Shown: one piece after another, positions 12,081-25,317 of the stretch
Layout of the letters: each line of letters begins with the position of its first letter
Numbering within the stretch: the stretch's first letter is position 1
Origin: Saccoglossus kowalevskii
Taxonomy: Eukaryota > Hemichordata > Enteropneusta > Harrimaniidae
NCBI RefSeq assembly: GCF_000003605.2
Contig: NW_003133645.1
Coordinates: 1-36,016 of the forward strand
Length of the DNA: 36,016 nt
Reading direction: 5' to 3'
Translations under genes and position numbers: made by a program
The notes under the pieces: model-generated
What the model was told of the DNA's origin: nothing
What the model saw: the letters and a program-made list of their open reading frames with translations, nothing else
Database searches by the model: none

Positions 12081-13180
12081 TCCGTGTCAAAATTAACGTC
12101 CATAATATGGCGCGGTGTCCATGCCAAAATTAACGTCCATAATATGGCGTGGTATCTATGTCAAAATTAATGTCCATACATGTAATATGGCGCGGTATCT
12201 ATGCCAAAATTAAAGTTCATATTATGGCGCGGTATCCATGCCAAAATTACCGTCCATAATATGGCGCGGTATCTAAGCCAAAATTAACGTCCATAATATG
12301 GCGCGGTATCCATGCCAAAATGAACGTTCATAATCTGGCGTGGTATCCATGCCAAAATTAAAGTACATAATATGGCGCGGTATCCATGTCAAAATTAACG
12401 TCCATAAAATGGCGCGGTATCCATGCCAAAATGAACATCCATAATATGGCGCGGTATCCTTGTCAAAATCAACGTCCTTAATATGGCGCGGTATCCGTGC
12501 CAAAATAAACGTCCATAATATGGCGCGGTATCCATGTCAAAATTAACGTCCATAATATGGCGCGGTATCCGTGCCAAAATCAACGTGCATAATATGGCGC
12601 GGTGTCCATGCCAAAAGTAACGTAAATATTATGGCGCAGTATACATGTCAAAATTAACATCCAGAATATGGCGCGGTATCTATGCCAAAATTAACGTCCA
12701 TAATATAGCGCAGTATCCATGCCAAAATTAATGTCCATAATATGGCACGGTATCTATGCCAAAATTAACGTCCATAATATGGCGCGGTATCTATGCCAAA
12801 TTAACGTCCATAATATTTCATGGCATCTATGCCAAAATTAACGTCCATAATATGGCGCGATATCCATGCCAAAATTAACGTCCATAATATGGCACGGTAT
12901 CGATGCCAAAATTAACGTCTTTAATATGGCGCTGTATCCATGCCAAAATTAACGTTCATAATATGGCCCGCTATCCATGCCAAAATTAACGTCCATAATA
13001 TGGCGTGGTATCTAAGCCAAAATTAACGTCCATAATATCGCGCGGTATCCATGCCAAAATGAACGTTCATAATATGGCGCGGTATCCATGCCAAAATTAA
13101 CGTCCAAAATATGGCGCGGTATCCATGTCAAAATTAACGTCCATAATATGGCGCGGTATCCATGCCAAAATGAACGTTCA
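12081..13180. repeat. Block shared with 23.62-24.72 kb (offset 11540)
   Basis: The GATCCGTGTC junction (12081 and 23621), the CATGTA insertion (12179 and 23719), the ATTACCGTCC unit, and ATATTTCATGGC (12816 and 24356) are all exactly 11540 bp apart. Both copies carry the form of family B lacking three units (111 bp) after the GGCCCGC marker, so they share a deletion not present at 5.2 or 7.8 kb. Confidence 0.87.
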
Positions 13181-14040
13181 TAATATGGCGCGGTATCCAT
13201 GCCAAAATTAATGTCCATAATATGGCGCGGTATCCATGTCAAAATTAACGTCCATAATATGGCGCGGTATCCATGCCAAAATGAACGTCCATAATATGGC
13301 GCGGTATCCTTGTCAAAATCAACGTCCATAATATGGCGCGGTATCCGTGCCAAAATAAACGTCCATAATATGGCGCGGTATCCATGTCAAAATTAACGTC
13401 CATAATATGGCACGGTATCCGTGCCAAAATTAACGTGCATAATATGGCGCGGTGTCCATGCCAAAATTAACGTCCATATTATGGCGCAGTATACATGTCA
13501 AAATTAACATCCAGAATATGGCACGGTATCTATGCCAAAATTAACGTCCATAATATAGCGCAGTATCCATGCCAAAATTAATGTCCATAATATGGCACGG
13601 TATCTATGCCAAAATTAACGTCCATAATATGGCGCGGTATCTATGCCAAATTAACGTCCATAATATTTCATGGCATCTATGCCAAAATTAACGTCCATAA
13701 TATGGCGCGCTATCCATGCCAAAATTAACGTCCATAATATGGCACGGTATCCATGCCAAAATTAATGTCTTTAATATGGCGTGGTAACCATGCCAAAATT
13801 AACGTCCATAATATGGCGCGGTATCCATGCCAAAATCAACGTCCATAATATGGCACGGTATCCATGCCAAAATTAACGTCTTTAATATGGCGTGGTATCC
13901 ATGCCAAAATTAACGTCCATAATATGGCACGGTATCCATGCCAAAATTAACGTCTTTAATATGGCGCGGTATCCATGCCAAAATAAACGTCCATAATATG
14001 GCGCGGTATCCATGCCAAAATTAATGTCTTTAATATGGCG
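13181..14040. repeat. Family-C partial copy (matches 15.43-16.28 kb)
   Basis: Direct repeat at offset 2254: ATATTTCATGGC at 13666 and 15920, and the same series of TGTCTTTAATATGG, GGTAACC and CTTTAAT units up to about 14022. A sharp junction at about 14040 then returns to sequence matching 8.05 kb. The longest minus-strand reading frame in the window (13012-13353, 113 codons) crosses the start of this block and is a repeat by-product. Confidence 0.82.
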
Positions 14041-14924
14041 TGGTAACCATGCCAAAATGAACGTCCATAATATGGCGCGGTATCCTTGTCAAAATCAACG
14101 TCCTTAATATGGCGCGGTATTCGTGCCTAAATAAACGTCCATAATATGGCGCGGTATCCATGTCAAAATTAACGTCCATAATATGGCGCGGTATCCGTGC
14201 CAAAATTAACGTGCATAATATGGCGCGGTGTCCATGCCAAAATTAACGTCCATATTATGGCGCAGTATACATGTCAAAATTAACATCCAGAATATGGCGC
14301 GGTATCTATGCCAAAATTAATGTCCATAATATAGCGCAGTATCCATGCCAAAATTAATGTCCATAATATGGCACGGTATCTATGCCAAAATTAACGTCCA
14401 TAATATGGTGCGGTATCTATGCCAAATTAACGTCCATAATATTTCATGGCATCTATGCCAAAATTAACGTCCATAATTTGGCGCGATATCCATGCCCAAA
14501 TTAACGTCCATAATATGGCACGGTATCCATGCCAAAATTAACGTCTTTAATATGGCGTGGTAACCATGCCAAAATTAACGTCCATAATATGTCGCGGTAT
14601 CCATGCTAAAATCAACGTCCATAATATGGCACGGTTTCCATGCCAAAATTAACGTCTTTAATATGGAGTGGTATCCATGCCAAAATTAACGTCCATAATA
14701 TGGCACGGTATCCACGCCAAAATTAACGTCTTTAATATGGCGCGGTATCCATGCCAAAATTAACGTCCATAATATGGCGTGGTATCCATGCCAAAATGAA
14801 CGTTCATAATATGGCGCGGTATCCATGCCAAAATTAACGACCATAATATGGCGCGGTATCCATGCCAAAATCAACGTCCATAATATGGCGCGGTATCGAT
14901 GCCAAAATCAACGTCCATAATATG
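14041..14924. repeat. Block shared with 8.05-8.94 kb (offset 5988)
   Basis: GGTAACC (8053 and 14041) and ATATTTCATGGC (8454 and 14442) are exactly 5988 bp apart, and the match continues to the switch at about 8936/14924. The GGTAACC variant at the left edge is a natural joining point, because the upstream neighbour at 14.02 kb also has GGTAACC. The same block lies at about 29.47 kb. Confidence 0.85.
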
Positions 14925-15671
14925 GCGCGGTATCCATGCCAAGATTAACGTGCATATTATGGCGCGGAATCCATGTTAAAATTAACGTTCATAATATGGC
15001 GCGGTATCCATGCCAAAATCAATGTCCATAATATGGCGCGATATCCATGCAAAAATCAACGTCCATAATATGGCACGGTATCCATGCCAAGATTAACGTG
15101 CATATTATGGCGCGGAATCCATGTTAAAATTAACATCCATAATATGGCGTGGTATCCATGGCAAAATTAACGTCCATAATATCGCGCAGATCCGTGCCAA
15201 AATTAACGTCCATAATATGGCGCGGTGTCCATGCCAAAATTAACGTCCATAATATGGCGTGGTATCTATGTCAAAATTAATGTCCATAATATGGCACGGT
15301 ATCTATGCCAAAATTAAAGTTCATATTATGGCGAGGTATCCATGCCAAAATTAACGTCCATAATATGGTGCGGTATCTAAGCCAAAATTAACGTCCATAA
15401 TATGGCGCGGTATCCATGCCAAAATGAACGTTCATAATATGGCGCGGTATCCATGCCAAAATTAATGTCCATAATATGGCGCGGTATCCATGTCAAAATT
15501 AACGTCCATAATATGGCGCGGTATCCATGCCAAAATGAACGTCCATAATATGGCGCGGTATCCTTGTCAAAATCAACGTCCATAATATGGCGCGGTATCC
15601 GTGCCAAAATAAACGTCCATAATATGGCGCGGTATCCATGTCAAAATTAACGTCCATAATATGGCGCGGTA

Positions 15672-17190
15672 TCCGTGCCAAAATTAACGTGCATAATATG
15701 GCACGGTGTCCATGCCAAAATTAACGTCCATATTATGGCGCAGTATACATGTCAAAATTAACATCCAGAATATGGCACGGTATCTATGCCAAAATTAACG
15801 TCCATAATATAGCGCAGTATCCATGCCAAAATTAATGTCCATAATATGGCACGGTATCTATGCCAAAATTAACGTCCATAATATGGCGCGGTATCTATGC
15901 CAAATTAACGTCCATAATATTTCATGGCATCTATGCCAAAATTAACGTCCATAATATGGCGCGCTATCCATGCCAAAATTAACGTCCATAATATGGCACG
16001 GTATCCATGCCAAAATTAATGTCTTTAATATGGCGTGGTAACCATGCCAAAATTAACGTCCATAATATGGCGCGGTATCCATGCCAAAATCAACGTCCAT
16101 AATATGGCACGGTATCCATGCCAAAATTAACGTCTTTAATATGGCGTGGTATCCATGCCAAAATTAACGTCCATAATATGGCACGGTATCCATGCCAAAA
16201 TTAACGTCTTTAATATGGCGCGGTATCCATGCCAAAATAAACGTCCATAATATGGCGCGGTATCCATGCCAAAATGAACGTTCATAATATGGCGCGGTAT
16301 CCATGCCAAAATTAACGACCATAATATGGCGCGGTATCCATGTCAAAATTAACGTCCATAATATGGCGCGGTATCCATGCCAAAATCAACGTCCATAATA
16401 TGGCGCGGTATCCTTGTCAAAATCAACGTCCTTAATATGGCGCGGTATCCGTGCCAAAATAAACGTCCATAATATGGCACGGTATCCATGTCAAAATTAA
16501 CGTCCATAATATGGCGCGGTATCCGTGCCAAAATTAACGTGCATAATATGGCGCGGTGTCCATGCCAAAATTAACGTCCATATTATGGCGCAGAATACAT
16601 GTCAAAATTAACATCCAGAATATGGCGCGGTATCTATGCCAAAATTAACGTCCATAATATAGCGCAGTATCCATGCCAAAATTAATGTCCATAATATGGT
16701 ACGGTATCTATGGCAAAATTAACGTCCATAATATGGCGCGGTATCTATGCCAAATTAACGTCCATAATATTTCATGGCATCTATGCCAAAATTAACGTCC
16801 ATAATATGGCGAGATATCCATGCCAAAATTAACGTCCATAATATGGCACGGTATCGATGCCAAAATTAACGTCTTTAATATGTCGCTGTATCCATGCCAA
16901 AATTAACGTTCATAATATGGCCCGCTATCCATGCCAAAATTAACGTCCATAATATGGTGTGGAATCCATGGCAAAATTAACGTCCATAATATGGCGCGGT
17001 ATCCATGGCAAAATTAACGTCCATAATATGGCGCGGTATCCGTGCCAAAATTAACGTCCATAATATGGCGCGGTGTCCATGCCAAAATTAACGTTGATAA
17101 TATGGCGCGGTATCCATGTCGAAATTAACGTCCATAATATGGCACGGTATCCGTGCCAAAATTAACGTGCATAATATGGCGCGGTGTCCA
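15672..17190. repeat. Family-C higher-order block, copy 1
   Basis: Includes ATATTTCATGGC at 15920 and 16770 (850-bp spacing), GGTACGG and CGCAGAATAC variants, and a TGTCGAAATT unit at 17121. It recurs at 20.51-21.99 kb (offset 4838, then 4801 after loss of one unit) and at 30.99-32.50 kb (constant offset 15314). Confidence 0.87.
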
Positions 17191-17261
17191 TGCCAAAATT
17201 AACGTCCATATTATGGCGCAGTATACATGTCAAAATTAACATCCAGAATATGGCGCGGTAT

Positions 17262-19868
17262 CTATGCCAAAATTAATGTCCATAATATAGCGCAGTATCC
17301 ATGCCAAAATTAATGTCCATAATATGGCACGGTATCTATGGCAAAATTAACGTCCATAATATGGCGCAGTATCTATGCCAAATTAACGTCCATAATATTT
17401 CATGGCATCTATGCCAAAATTAACGTCCATAATATGGCGCGATATCCATGCCAAAATTAACGTCCATAATATGGCACGGTATCGATGCCAAAATTAACGT
17501 CTTTAATATGGCGCTGTATCCATGCCAAAATTAACGTTCATAATATGGCCCGCTATCCATGCCAAAATTAACGTCCATAATATGGTGTGGAATCCATGGC
17601 AAAATTAACGTCCATAATATGGTGCGGTATCCATGGCAAAATTAACGTCCATAATATGGCGCGGTATCCGTGCCAAAATTAACGTCCATAATATGGCGCG
17701 GTGTCCATGCCAAAATTAACGTTGATAATATGGCGCGGTATCCATGTCAAAATTCACGTCCATAATAAGACGCGGTATCCATGCCAAAATTAACGTCCAT
17801 AATATGGCGCGGTATCCGTGCCAAAATTAACGTCCATAATATGGTGCGGTATCCATGTCAAAATTAACATCCATAATACGTTGTGGTATCTATGCCAAAA
17901 TTAACGTCCATAATATGGCACGGTATCTATGCCAAAATTAACGTCCATAATATGGCGCGGTATCTATGCCAAATTAACGTCCATAATATGGCAAGGTATC
18001 TATGCCAAAATTAACGTCCATAATATGGCACGGTATCTATGCCAAAATTAATGTCCATAATATGGTGCTGTATCCATGCCAAAATTAATGTTCATAATAT
18101 GGCGCGGTATCCATGCCAAAATTAACGTCCATAATATGGCACGGTATCCATGTCAAAATTAACGTCCATAATATGGCGCGGTATCCATGCCAAAATTAAC
18201 ATGCATAATATGGCGCGGTGTCCATGCCAAAATTAACGTCCATATTATGGCGCAGTATACATGTCAAAATTAACATCCATAATATGGCGTGGTATCCATG
18301 CCAAAATTAATGTCCATAATATGGCACGGTATCTGTGCCAAAATTAACGTTCATAATATGGCGCGGTATCTATGCCAAATTAACGTCCATAATATGGCAC
18401 GATATGTATGCCAAAATTAACGTCCATAATATGGCGCGGTATCCATGTCAAAATTAACGTCCATAATATGGCGCGGTATCCATGCCAAAATTAACGTCCA
18501 TAATATGGCGCGGTATCCATGCCAAAATTAACGTCTATAATATGGCGTGGTATCCATGCCAAAATTAACGTCCATAATATGGCGCAGTATCCATGCCAAA
18601 ATCAACGTCCATAATATGGCGCGGTATCCATGCCAAAATCAACGTCCATAATATGGCGCGGTATCCATGCCAAGATTAACGTGCATATTATGGCGCTGTA
18701 TCCATGTTAAAATTAACGTCCATAATATGGCGCGGTATCCATGCCAAAAATAACATCCATAATATGGCGCGGTATCCATGCCAAAATTAACGTCCATAAT
18801 ATGGCACGGTATCTATGCCAAAATTAACGTCCATAATATGGCGCGATATCTATGACAAATTAATGTCCATAATATGGCGTCGTATCCATGTCAAAATTAA
18901 CGTCCATAATATGGCGCGGTATCCGTGCCAAAAATAACGTCCATAATATGGCGCGGTATCCATGCCAAAATCAACGTCCATAATATGGCACGGTATCCAT
19001 GCCAAAATTAACGTCCATAATATGGCACGGTATCTATGCCAAAATTAACGTCCATAATATGGCGCAGTATCCATGTCTAAATTAATGTCCATAATATGGC
19101 GCGGTATCCATGCCAAGATTAACGTGCATATTATGGCGTGGAATCCATGTTAAAATTAACGTCCATAATATGGCGTGGTATCCATGGCAAAATTAACGTC
19201 CATAATATGGCGCAGATCCGTGCCAAAATTAACGTCCATAATATGGCGCGGTGTCCATGCCAAAATTAACGTCCATAATATGGCGTGGTATCTATGTCAA
19301 AATTAATGTCCATAATATGGCGCGGTATCTATGCCAAAATTAAAGTTCATATTATGGTCGGTATCCATGCCAAAATTAACGTCCATAATATGGCGCGGTA
19401 TCTAAGCCAAAATTAAAGTCCATAATATGGCGCGGTATCCATGCCAAAATGAACGTTCATAATATGGCGCGGTATCCATGCCAAAATTAACGTCCATAAT
19501 ATGGCGTGGTATCCATGTCAAAATTAACGTCCATAATATGGCGCGGTATCCATGCCAAAATAAACGTCCATAATATGGCGCGGTATCCATGTCAAAATTA
19601 ACGTCCATACTATGGCGCGGTATCCGTGACAAAATTAATGTGCATAATATGGCGCGGTGTCCATGCCAAAATTAACGTCCATATTATGGCGCAGTATACA
19701 TGTCAAAATTAACATCCAGAATATGGCGCGGTATCTATGCCAAAATTAACGTCCATAATATAGTGCAGTATCCATGCCAAAATTAATGTCCATAATATGG
19801 CACGGTATCTATGCCAAAATTAACGTCCATAATATGGTGCGGTATCTATGCCAAATTAACGTCCATAA
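17262..19868. repeat. Extended family-A block, copy 4
   Basis: Repeats 8945-11700, with ATATTTCATGGC at 17398, ACGTTGTGG at 17878, TCTATAATATGG at 18534 and a CTAAGCC unit at 19402. It lacks a unit at about 18.28 kb that is present in copies 1, 3 and 5, and it lacks several more near 19.0 kb. One base is missing in ATGGTCGG near 19357. Confidence 0.85.
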
Positions 19869-19889
19869 TATTTCATGGCATCTATGCCA

Positions 19890-20510
19890 AAATTAACGTC
19901 CATAATATGGCGCGGTATGTATGCCAAAATTAAAGTCCATATTATGGCGCGGTATACATGCCAAAATTAACGTCCATAATATGGCGCGGTATCCATGGCA
20001 AAATTAACGTCCATAATATGGCGCGTTATCCGTGCCAAAATTAACGTCCATAATATGGCGCGGTGTCCATGCCAAAATTAACGTCCATAATATGGCGCGG
20101 TATCTATGTCAAAATTAACGTCCATAATATGGCGCCGTATCTATGTCAAAATTAACGTCCATAATATGGCGCGGTATGTATGCCAAAATTAAAGTCCATA
20201 TTATGGCACGGCATCCATGCCAAAATTAACGTCCATAATATGGCACGGTATCTATGCCAAAATTAACGTCCATAATATGGCGCGGTATCCGTGCCAAAAT
20301 TAACGTCCATAATATGGTGCGGTATCCATGTCAAAATTAACGTCCATAATACGTTGTGGTATCCATGTCAAAATTAACGTCCATAATATGGCGCAGTATC
20401 CATGTCAAAATTAACGTCCATAATATGGCGCAGTATCTATGCCAAAATAAACGTCCATAATATGGCACGGTATCCATGTCAAAATTAACGTCCATAATAT
20501 TGCGCGGTAT
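19890..20510. repeat. Island of locally unique monomer types
   Basis: About 17 units with variants I did not find elsewhere: GCGGTATGTATGCC (tatgt at 19916 and again at 20175, 259 bp or seven units apart), GGTATACATGCC, GCGTTATCCG and GCGCCGTATC. It lies between extended family A and the second family-C copy. It may be an older, less homogenised remnant. Confidence 0.65.
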
Positions 20511-21992
20511 CCGTGCCAAAATTAACGTGCATAATATGGCGCGGTGTCCATGCCAAAATTAACGTCCATATTATGGCGCAGTATACATGTCAAAATTAAC
20601 ATCCAGAATATGGCACGGTATCTATGCCAAAATTAATGTCCATAATATAGCGCAGTATCCATGCCAAAATTAATGTCCATAATATGGCACGGTATCTATG
20701 CCAAAATTAACGTCCATAATATGGCGCGGTATCTATGCCAAATTAACGTCCATAATATTTCATGGCATCTATGCCAAAATTAACGTCCATAATATGGCGC
20801 GCTATCCATGCCAAAATTAACGTCCATAATATGGCACGGTATCCATGCCAAAATTAATGTCTTTAAAATGGCGTGGTAACCATGCCAAAATTAACGTCCA
20901 TAATATGGCGCGGTATCCATGCCAAAATCAACGTCCATAATATGGCACGGTATCCATGCCAAAATTAACGTCTTTAATATGGCGTGGTATCCATGCCAAA
21001 ATTAACGTCCATAATATGGCACGGTATCCATGCCAAAATTAACGTCTTTAATATGGCGCGGTATCCATGCCAAAATAAACGTCCATAATATGGCGCGGTA
21101 TCCATGCCAAAATGAACGTTCATAATATGGCGCGGTATCCATGCCAAAATTAACGACCATAATATGGCGCGGTATCCATGTCAAAATTAACGTCCATAAT
21201 ATGGCGCGGTATCCATGCCAAAATCAACGTCCATAATATGGCGCGGTATCCTTGTCAAAATCAACGTCCTTAATATGGCGCGGTATCCGTGCCAAAATAA
21301 ACGTCCATAATATGGCGCGGTATCCATGTCAAAATTAACGTCCATAATATGGCGCGGTATCCGTGCCAAAATTAACGTGCATAATATGGCGCGGTGTCCA
21401 TGCCAAAATTAACGTCCATATTATGGCGCAGAATACATGTCAAAATTAACATCCAGAATATGGCGCGGTATCTATGCCAAAATTAACGTCCATAATATAG
21501 CGCAGTATCCATGCCAAAAAAAATGTCCATAATATGGTACGGTATCTATGGCAAAATTAACGTCCATAATATGGCGCGGTATCTATGCCAAATTAACGTC
21601 CATAATATTTCATGGCATCTATGCCAAAATTAACGTCCATAATATGGCGCGATATCCATGCCAAAATTAACGTCCATAATATGGCACGGTATCGATGCCA
21701 AAATTAACGTCTTTAATATGTCGCTGTATCCATGCCAAAATTAACGTTCATAATATGGCCCGCTATCCATGCCAAAATTAACGTCCATAATATGGCGCGG
21801 TATCCATGGCAAAATTAACGTCCATAATATGGCGCGGTATCCGTGCCAAAATTAACGTCCATAATATGGCGCGGTGTCCATGCCAAAATTAACGTTGATA
21901 ATATGGCGCGGTATCCATGTCGAAATTAACGTCCATAATATGGCACGGTATCCGTGCCAAAATTAACGTGCATAATATGGCGCGGTGTCCAT
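20511..21992. repeat. Family-C higher-order block, copy 2
   Basis: Matches 15672-17190: ATATTTCATGGC at 20758 and 21608, TGTCGAAATT at 21922. One GGTGTGGAATCC unit present at about 16.96 kb is missing near 21.78 kb, which shifts the offset by exactly 37 bp. After about 21.99 kb the array switches to the linker block also seen at 2.65 kb. Confidence 0.85.
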
Positions 21993-24900
21993 GCCAAAAT
22001 TAACGTCTTTAATATGGCGTGGTATCCATGCCAAAATAAACGTCCATAATATGGCGCGGCATCCATGCCAAAATGAACGTTCATAATATGGCGCGGTATC
22101 CATGCCAAAATTAACGACCATAATATGGCGCGGTATCCATGTCAAAATTAACGTCCATAATATGGCGCGGTATCCATGCCAAAATCAACGTCCATAATAT
22201 GGCGCGGTATTCATGCCAAGATTAACGTGCATATTATGGCGCGGAATCCATGTTAAAATTAACGTCCATAATATGGCGCGGTATCCATGCCAAAATCAAC
22301 GTCCATAATATGGCGCAATACCCATGCAAAAATCAACGTCCATAATATGGCGCGGTATCCATGCCAAGATTAACGTGCATATTATGGCGCGGAATCCATG
22401 TTAAAATTAACGTCCATAATATGGTGTGGTATCCATGGCAAAATTAACGTCCATAATATGGCGCAGATCCGTGCCAAAATTAACGTCCATAATATGGCGC
22501 GGTGTCCATGCCAAAATTAACGTCCATAATATGGCGTGGTATCTATGTCAAAATTAATGTCCATACATGTAATATGGCGCGGTATCTATGCCAAAATTAA
22601 AGTTCATATTATGGCGCGGTATCCATGCCAAAATTAACGTCCATAATATGGCGCGGTATCTAAGCCAAAATTAACATCCATAATATGGCGCGGTATCCAT
22701 GCCAAAATGAACGTTCATAATCTGGCGTGGTATCCATGCCAAAATTAAAGTCCATAATATGGCGCGGTATCCATGTCAAAATTAACGTCCATAATATGGC
22801 GCGGTATCCATGCCAAAATGAACGTCCATAATATGGCACGGTATCGATGCCAAAATTAACGTCTTTAATATGGCGTTGTATCCATGCCACAATTAACGTT
22901 CATAATATGGCCCGCTATCCATGCCAAAATTAACGTCCATAATATGGCAGGGTATCTATGTCAAAATTAATGTCCATAATATGGCGTGGTATCTATGCCA
23001 AAATTAAAGTTCATATTATGGCGCGGTATCCATGCCAAAATTAACATCCATAATATGGCGCGGTATCTAAGCCAAAATTAACGTCCATAATATCGCGCGG
23101 TATCCATGCCAAAATGAACGTTCATAATATGGCGCGGTATCCATGCCAAAATTAACGTCCAAAATATGGCGCGGTATCCATGTCAAAATTAACGTCCATA
23201 ATATGGCGCGGTATCCATGCCAAAATGAACGTCCATAATATGGCGTGGTATCCTTGTCAAAATCAACGTCCTTAATATGGCGCGGTATCCGTGCCTAAAT
23301 AAACGTCCATAATATGCCGCGGTATCCATGTCAAAATTAACGTCCATAATATGGCGCTGTATCCGTGCCAAAATTAACATGCATAATATGGCGCGGTGTC
23401 CATGCCAAAATTAACGTCCATATTATGGCGCAGTATACATGTCAAAATTAACATCCAGAATATGGCGCGGTATCCATGCCAAAATCAACGTCCATAATAT
23501 GGCGCGATATCCATGCAAAAATCAACGTCCATAATATGGCGCGGTATCCATGCCAAGATTAACGTGCATATTATGGTGCGGAATCCATGTTAAAATTAAC
23601 GTCCATAATATGGTGTGGTATCCGTGTCAAAATTAACGTCCATAATATGGCGCGGTGTCCATGCCAAAATTAACGTCCATAATATGGCGTGGTATCTATG
23701 TCAAAATTAATGTCCATACATGTAATATGGCGCGGTATCTATGCCAAAATTAAAGTTCATATTATGGCGCGGTATCCATGCCAAAATTACCGTCCATAAT
23801 ATGGCGCGGTATCTAAGCCAAAATTAACGTCCATAATATGGCGCGGTATCCATGCCAAAATGAACGTTCATAATCTGGCGTGGTATCCATGCCAAAATTA
23901 AAGTACATAATATGGCGCGGTATCCATGTCAAAATTAACGTCCATAAAATGGCGCGGTATCCATGCCAAAATGAACATCCATAATATGGCGCGGTATCCT
24001 TGTCAAAATCAACGTCCTTAATATGGCGCGGTATCCGTGCCAAAATAAACGTCCATAATATGGCGCGGTATCCATGTCAAAATTAACGTCCATAATATGG
24101 CGCGGTATCCGTGCCAAAATCAACGTGCATAATATGGCGCGGTGTCCATGCCAAAATTAACGTAAATATTATGGCGCAATATACATGTCAAAATTAACAT
24201 CCAGAATATGGCGCGGTATCTATGCCAAAATTAACGTCCATAATATAGCGCAGTATCCATGCCAAAATTAATGTCCATAATATGGCACGGTATCTATGCC
24301 AAAATTAACGTCCATAATATGGCGCGGTATCTATGCCAAATTAACGTCCATAATATTTCATGGCATCTATGCCAAAATTAACGTCCATAATATGGCGCGA
24401 TATCCATGCCAAAATTAACGTCCATAATATGGCACGGTATCGATGCCAAAATTAACGTCTTTAATATGGCGCTGTATCCATGCCAAAATTAACGTTCATA
24501 ATATGGCCCGCTATCCATGCCAAAATTAACGTCCATAATATGGCGTGGTATCTAAGCCAAAATTAACGTCCATAATATCGCGCGGTATCCATGCCAAAAT
24601 GAACGTTCATAATATGGCGCGGTATCCATGCCAAAATTAACGTCCAAAATATGGCGCGGTATCCATGTCAAAATTAACGTCCATAATATGGCGTGGTATC
24701 CATGCCAAAATGAACGTCCATAATATGGCGCGGTATCCTTGTCAAAATCAACGTCCTTAATATGGCGCGGTATTCGTGCCTAAATAAACGTCCATAATAT
24801 GGCGCGGTATCCATGTCAAAATTAACGTCCATAATATGGCGCGGTATCCGTGCCAAAATTAACGTGCATAATATGGCGCGGTGTCCATGCCAAAATTAAC

Positions 24901-25317
24901 GTCCATATTATGGCGCAGTATACATGTCAAAATTAACATCCAGAAATATGGCGCGGTATCTATGCCAAAATTAATGTCCATATATAGCGCAGTATCCATG
25001 CCAAAATTAATGTCCATAATATGGCACGGTATCTATGCCAAAATTAACGTCCATAATATGGTGCGGTATCTATGCCAAATTAACGTCCATAATATTTCAT
25101 GGCATCTATGCCAAAATTAACGTCCATAATTTGGCGCGATATCCATGCCAAAATTAACGTCCATAATATGGCACGGTATCCATGCCAAAATTAACGTCTT
25201 TAATATGGCGTGGTAACCATGCCAAAATTAACGTCCATAATATGTCGCGGTATCCATGCCAAAATCAACGTCCATAATATGGCACGGTTTCCATGCCAAA
25301 ATTAACGTCTTTAATAT
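21993..25317. repeat. Linker plus single-copy family B
   Basis: Recapitulates about 2.65-6.12 kb (offset 19344, then 19308 after a 36-bp loss near 23.62 kb, then 19197 after a 111-bp loss near 24.55 kb). GGCCCGC lies at 22909, the CATGTA insertion at 22566 and 23719, and ATATTTCATGGC at 24356 and 25095. Family B occurs once here, so this arrangement lacks the 2556-bp duplication present at 3.57-8.68 kb. Confidence 0.87.

Noticed and set aside
13012-13353. Longest open reading frame (113 codons, minus strand) and the many 60-76 codon frames as genes
   Set aside because: Each is two or three turns of the same 37-residue pattern read from the satellite. Starts and ends fall where a unit variant removes or adds a stop (TGAACG, TAAACG, CTAAGCC). 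There is no promoter, no domain and no unique sequence, and equivalent frames recur with every block copy.
24881-25120. Plus-strand frame of 79 codons
   Set aside because: It arises from an extra A near 24943 and a missing A near 24983, which shift the repeat phase. The same sequence at about 29.65-29.89 kb, without these indels, has no such frame.
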